Assembly (NCBI GenBank): GCA_002316295.1 | Contig: DCDF01000092.1 | Coordinates: 1 to 35,450, forward strand | Length of the DNA: 35,450 nt | Source: Syntrophaceae bacterium UBA1062 | GTDB lineage: Bacteria; Desulfobacterota; Desulfomonilia; UBA1062 | Direction of reading: 5' to 3' | Shown here: positions 32,457 through 35,450 of the stretch, piece by piece | How the letters are laid out: each line of letters opens with the position of its first letter | Position numbering within the stretch: position 1 is the first letter of the stretch | Translations under genes and position numbers: made by a program | Notes under the pieces: model-generated | What the model was told of the DNA's origin: nothing | Database searches by the model: none | The model's input: the letters and a program-made list of their open reading frames with translations, nothing else

Positions 32457-35450
32457 CTATATCCTGGTCACGTTGACCATGAACGCCTTGTACTCGGGAC
32501 AGAAGGTATTGGCGTCTCCAACGCTCGGTGTGAGGAAGTTTGTGCTGTCGCTTCCGTCTTCCGGATAGAGCCAGCCGTAATTGAAGGGCAGCCCCACCTG
32601 GTGGACGGTCCTGCCTTCGATGGTAAACGGCCTGAAGCGCTTGGTGACCATGGCGATGCACTTGGCCTCGCCACGGGCCGAGGATACCTTCACCTTCGAG
32701 CCGTTTGCGATCTCAAGCTCCCTGGCGAGCTCTTCGCCGATTTCTACGTAAAGCTCGGGCTGCATCTCCAGCAGCCACGCCTGCCAGCGGGTGAGCGCGC
32801 CGGAGCACCAGTGCTCGGTGCAGGAGTAGGTCGTGCACACATAGGGGAATTTCTCGCTGGCGTTCGCCACCTGATCGAGGTCGCTTGAGAAGATCTCGAT
32901 GGTCGGGTTGATCAGCTGGCTCGACAGGGGGTTTTTGGCGAGCGGGCCTTCGAGCGGCTCGTAATGCTCCGGGAACGGGCCTTCCGCCATAGCCGGGCCG
33001 AACAGCGATGCCACGCCGTCCGACTTCATGATGAAGGGGTACTTGCCCTTCTCCTTGTCCGCCATGGGCGGCCATGGCCCATCGGGAACATCGCCCACCC
33101 ATTTCTCGCCGGTCCACTCCAGGAGCTTGCGCTTGGGGTTATATGGCCTGCCGTAGATGTCGCACGAGGCGCGGTTGTAGATGATCCGGCGGTTGACCGG
33201 CCATGCAAACGACCAGTTGGGATAGAGACCAAGACCGGTCGGGTCGTCCTTGCCTCGGCGGGCCATTTTGTTCTCGCCGTCAGCACCGAAGCTGCCCGAC
33301 ATGATCCAGTTGCCGCACGAGGTGGAGCCGTCGCTCCTGAGCATGCCGAAGGTCGGTACAAGGCCGCCCTTCTTGAAGAGCTTCTTCTCGCCGGCATCAA
33401 CGACCTCCACATCGGCCTCCCAGTGGCCATTGATCTGTTTTGCGACCTTGAGCACGTCCATGTTGCCCTGACGGTCCTTGTAATCCCACTTCAGGTTCAG
33501 GATCGATTCCGCATTCGGGCCGCCTTCCTTTGCATAGAGGGCCTTGATCGCATCCATCATCCGAATCTGGATATCGCCGCACGATATGGCGTCTCCGGGA
33601 GGCGTAGCCGCCTTGTACTTCCACTGCACCCATCTGCCGCTGTTGCTCTGGCTGCCTTCCTTTTCCATGGTGGCCGCAGCCGGCAGCAGGAACACCTCGG
33701 TCTTGATCTGTTTGGGGTCGACGCCGGGGCCGAACCAGAAGGAAGCGGTCTCGTTGTCGAAGATGTTTGCGCACACGAGCCAGTCGAGCTTTTCGAGCGC
33801 CTTCCTGGTCTTGTTCGTGTTCGGAGAGCTCACCGCAGGGTCGGTCCCATGGGCGAAGAGACCCTTTATCCCGCCTTCGTACATCCGGTCGAAGAGATGC
33901 AGCTGCGAATAATGCTTCCCGTCGTCGAGCTTGGGCAGCCACGAATAGCCAAAGCCGTTCTCGGGTGTCGCCGCATCGCCGTAGAGGGACTTGAGCCAGC
34001 TCACGAAGAAGTTGGGATAATTCTGATAGTAGTTCGCCGACTGCGGGTCATTGCTCGTGGGTGTGTTCTTCTTGAGATACTCTTCCAGCTTGGCCAGTGA
34101 GGCGTTGGGCATCTTCAGATAGCCGGGCAGGTTACCGTACAGGATGCAGTGATCCGTGGAGCCCTGTACGTTGGGCTCGCCCCGAAGCGCGTTGATGCCG
34201 CCGCCAGCGATGCCCATATTGCCCAGAAGGAGCTGAATGATGGCCATGGTCCGGATGTTCTGGCTCCCGGAAGTATGGTGAGTCCACCCGAGTGCATAGC
34301 ACTCCGTTCCGGCCTTGTCCGGAGCTCCGGTGGCGCTGTACTCCTCATACACCTTCAGGAGATTTTCCTTGGAGACGCCGGTTATGCTCGAGACCTTGTC
34401 CAGGGTGTAGCGGGAGTAGTGCCGCTTCAGGAGCTGGAACACACACTGCGGGTGCTTCAGGGTCGGGTCCTTGAGCGGGACGCCGTTTTCGTCCTTCTGG
34501 AATGTCCAGGTGTCCTTGTTGTACGTGCGCTTCTTCGCGTCATATCCCGAGAACAGGCCGTCCTTGAAGGAGAAGTCCGGGTTCACGAGGAACGAGGCGT
34601 TGGTATAGTTCACCACATAGTCGCGGAAGAATTTGTTGCCCTCGATAATGTAGTTGATCATGCCCCCCAAAAAGGCGATGTCCGTGCCCGAGCGGATCGG
34701 AACGTGGTAATCGCACCGGGCCGAGGTCCTGGTGTAGCGGGGGTCTACGTGAATGACGCGGGCGCCCGCGTCTTTCGCACGCATGATCCATTTGAACGCG
34801 ATGGGATGGTTCTCCGCCGCGTTGCTGCCCATGATAAGGATAACATCACTGTTTTTCAGATCGATATAGTGGTTCGTCATCGAACCCCTGCCAAACGACT
34901 CTCCCAGAGCCGCTACGGAGGGGCTGTGTCAAACCCTTGCCTGGTGATCGATATACACCAGGCCCATCGCCCTCACTGACTGGCTGATGAGCCAGCATTC
35001 TTCATTGTCGATATTGGAGCTGCCCAGATGCGCGATGGACTCGGTGCGATTGACCAGCTGGCCTTTTTCGTTCGTAACGACGAAGTCCTTGTCGCGGGTA
35101 TCTTTGACAAGGCGGGCGATCCTCGAAAAGGCCCAGTCCCAGTCCTTCTCTTCCCACTTGTCGCTGTAGGGCGCCCGGTACCGAACCTTTGTGAGGCGGT
35201 GCTTGTTTGCCTCGGTCAGATCGAAGAACCCGGCCCCCTTCGCGCAGAGGGAGCCTTCGTTTATGGGATTCTCGGGGTCCCCCTCGATGTTGATGATCTT
35301 GCCCGTCATGCTGTCGACGCTGCATATCAGGCCGCAACCGACCGAGCAGTATGCGCAGACCGTGGTATACTGCTTCGCCGTTTTGATGCGATGCATCTTG
35401 TTCAGCTCGTCGGCATACGCATTCACCGGCTTGAAGTTCAACCCCAGCGC
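32457..35450 (-). CDS. Formate dehydrogenase alpha subunit, selenoprotein, N-terminus beyond the window
   Basis: 998 codons are visible; the gene is open at the right edge, and the Tat-type leader is probably just outside (the first visible residues ALGLNFKPVNA look like its end). The molybdopterin oxidoreductase fold begins with VCAYCSVGCGL and continues to GSLCAKGAG, the N-terminal [4Fe-4S] ligands. An in-frame TGA at 34929-34931 (visible codon 174) lies between DHQARV and HSPSVAALGESFGRGSMTNH, exactly the context of selenocysteine in FdnG-type enzymes. It is therefore read as Sec, not as stop. The C-terminal domain (about 760-997) shows the cofactor-binding pattern (TEHWCSGALTRW). The enzyme oxidises formate in the periplasm or, in reverse, reduces CO2. 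Confidence 0.95.
34883..34928 (-). promoter_or_regulatory. SECIS-like hairpin after the selenocysteine UGA
   Basis: This lies directly downstream of the UGA at 34931-34929 on the coding strand. AGCCCCU (34925-34919) pairs with AGGGGUU (34889-34883) as a lower stem. CGGCUCU (34912-34906) pairs with AGAGUCG (34902-34896) around a GGG loop as an upper stem. Position and two-stem form match bacterial SECIS elements that recruit SelB. Confidence 0.75.

Noticed and set aside
32964..34100. Long rightward open frame (378 codons) opposite the formate dehydrogenase alpha gene
   Set aside because: It is antisense to a well-conserved catalytic subunit, and no domain or RBS is seen in it.
34881..34931. 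Apparent split of the formate dehydrogenase alpha gene into two genes by a stop codon
   Set aside because: The reading frame continues unchanged across a TGA that sits in the selenocysteine context of the family, and a hairpin follows it. A pseudogene or frameshift is therefore not needed.
1..35450. tRNA, rRNA, CRISPR, insertion sequence or prophage features
   Set aside because: I looked for T-loop-like motifs, regular spaced repeats, transposase motifs and terminal repeats, and saw none that could be supported.

Overview
The window reads as a chromosomal segment of a strictly anaerobic, Gram-negative bacterium. A sulfate-reducing or syntrophic Desulfobacterota lineage is my best guess. The reasons are a selenocysteine-containing membrane-anchored formate dehydrogenase, a selenium-metabolism operon, a flavodiiron oxygen-scavenging protein, paired 2-hydroxyacyl-CoA dehydratase (benzoyl-CoA reductase family) subunits, an SCP2-domain protein, several lipoproteins and a two-partner-secretion type exoprotein. 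This assignment is inference from gene content; no rRNA or other taxonomic marker is present. I saw no tRNA, rRNA, CRISPR array, insertion sequence or phage gene.

Layout. 1-4016 (minus) is the N-terminal 1338 codons of a giant filamentous-hemagglutinin-like exoprotein that runs off the left edge, preceded by an OmpA-domain lipoprotein (4272-4916). 5277-8122 holds a YkgJ-type cysteine-cluster protein, a nitrilase-family hydrolase, a small basic Rho_N-like protein and an orphan polysaccharide-export lipoprotein. 8530-15051 carries a flavodiiron protein, a glycerate 2-kinase, an alpha/beta hydrolase, a conserved unknown, a metallo-beta-lactamase-fold hydrolase, an HD-domain protein and a small exported protein behind an AT-rich leader. 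15273-16915 is a two-gene operon of an SCP2 protein and an M24-fold protein with an altered metal site. 17058-24203 has a lipoprotein alpha/beta hydrolase, an unknown, an HtrA-like protease without signal peptide, a UPF0316 membrane protein, a 2,4-dienoyl-CoA reductase-like flavoenzyme and a cation diffusion facilitator.

The right third is the most coherent part. 24254-26234 is a translationally coupled selenium trio (cysteine desulfurase, YedF, DUF3343). 26481-28873 is a dehydratase subunit pair, followed by a PEGA lipoprotein and a winged-helix/ferredoxin protein. 31030-35450 is a formate dehydrogenase operon (alpha, beta, gamma), with alpha cut by the right edge. The alpha gene contains an in-frame UGA at 34929-34931 in the conserved selenocysteine context, followed by a SECIS-like hairpin. 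The selenium trio probably supports insertion of this residue, linking the two operons functionally.

Starts were chosen by ribosome-binding-site spacing and family length. Several genes are shorter than their longest open frame for that reason. Product names rest on motif recognition by eye, not on searches.
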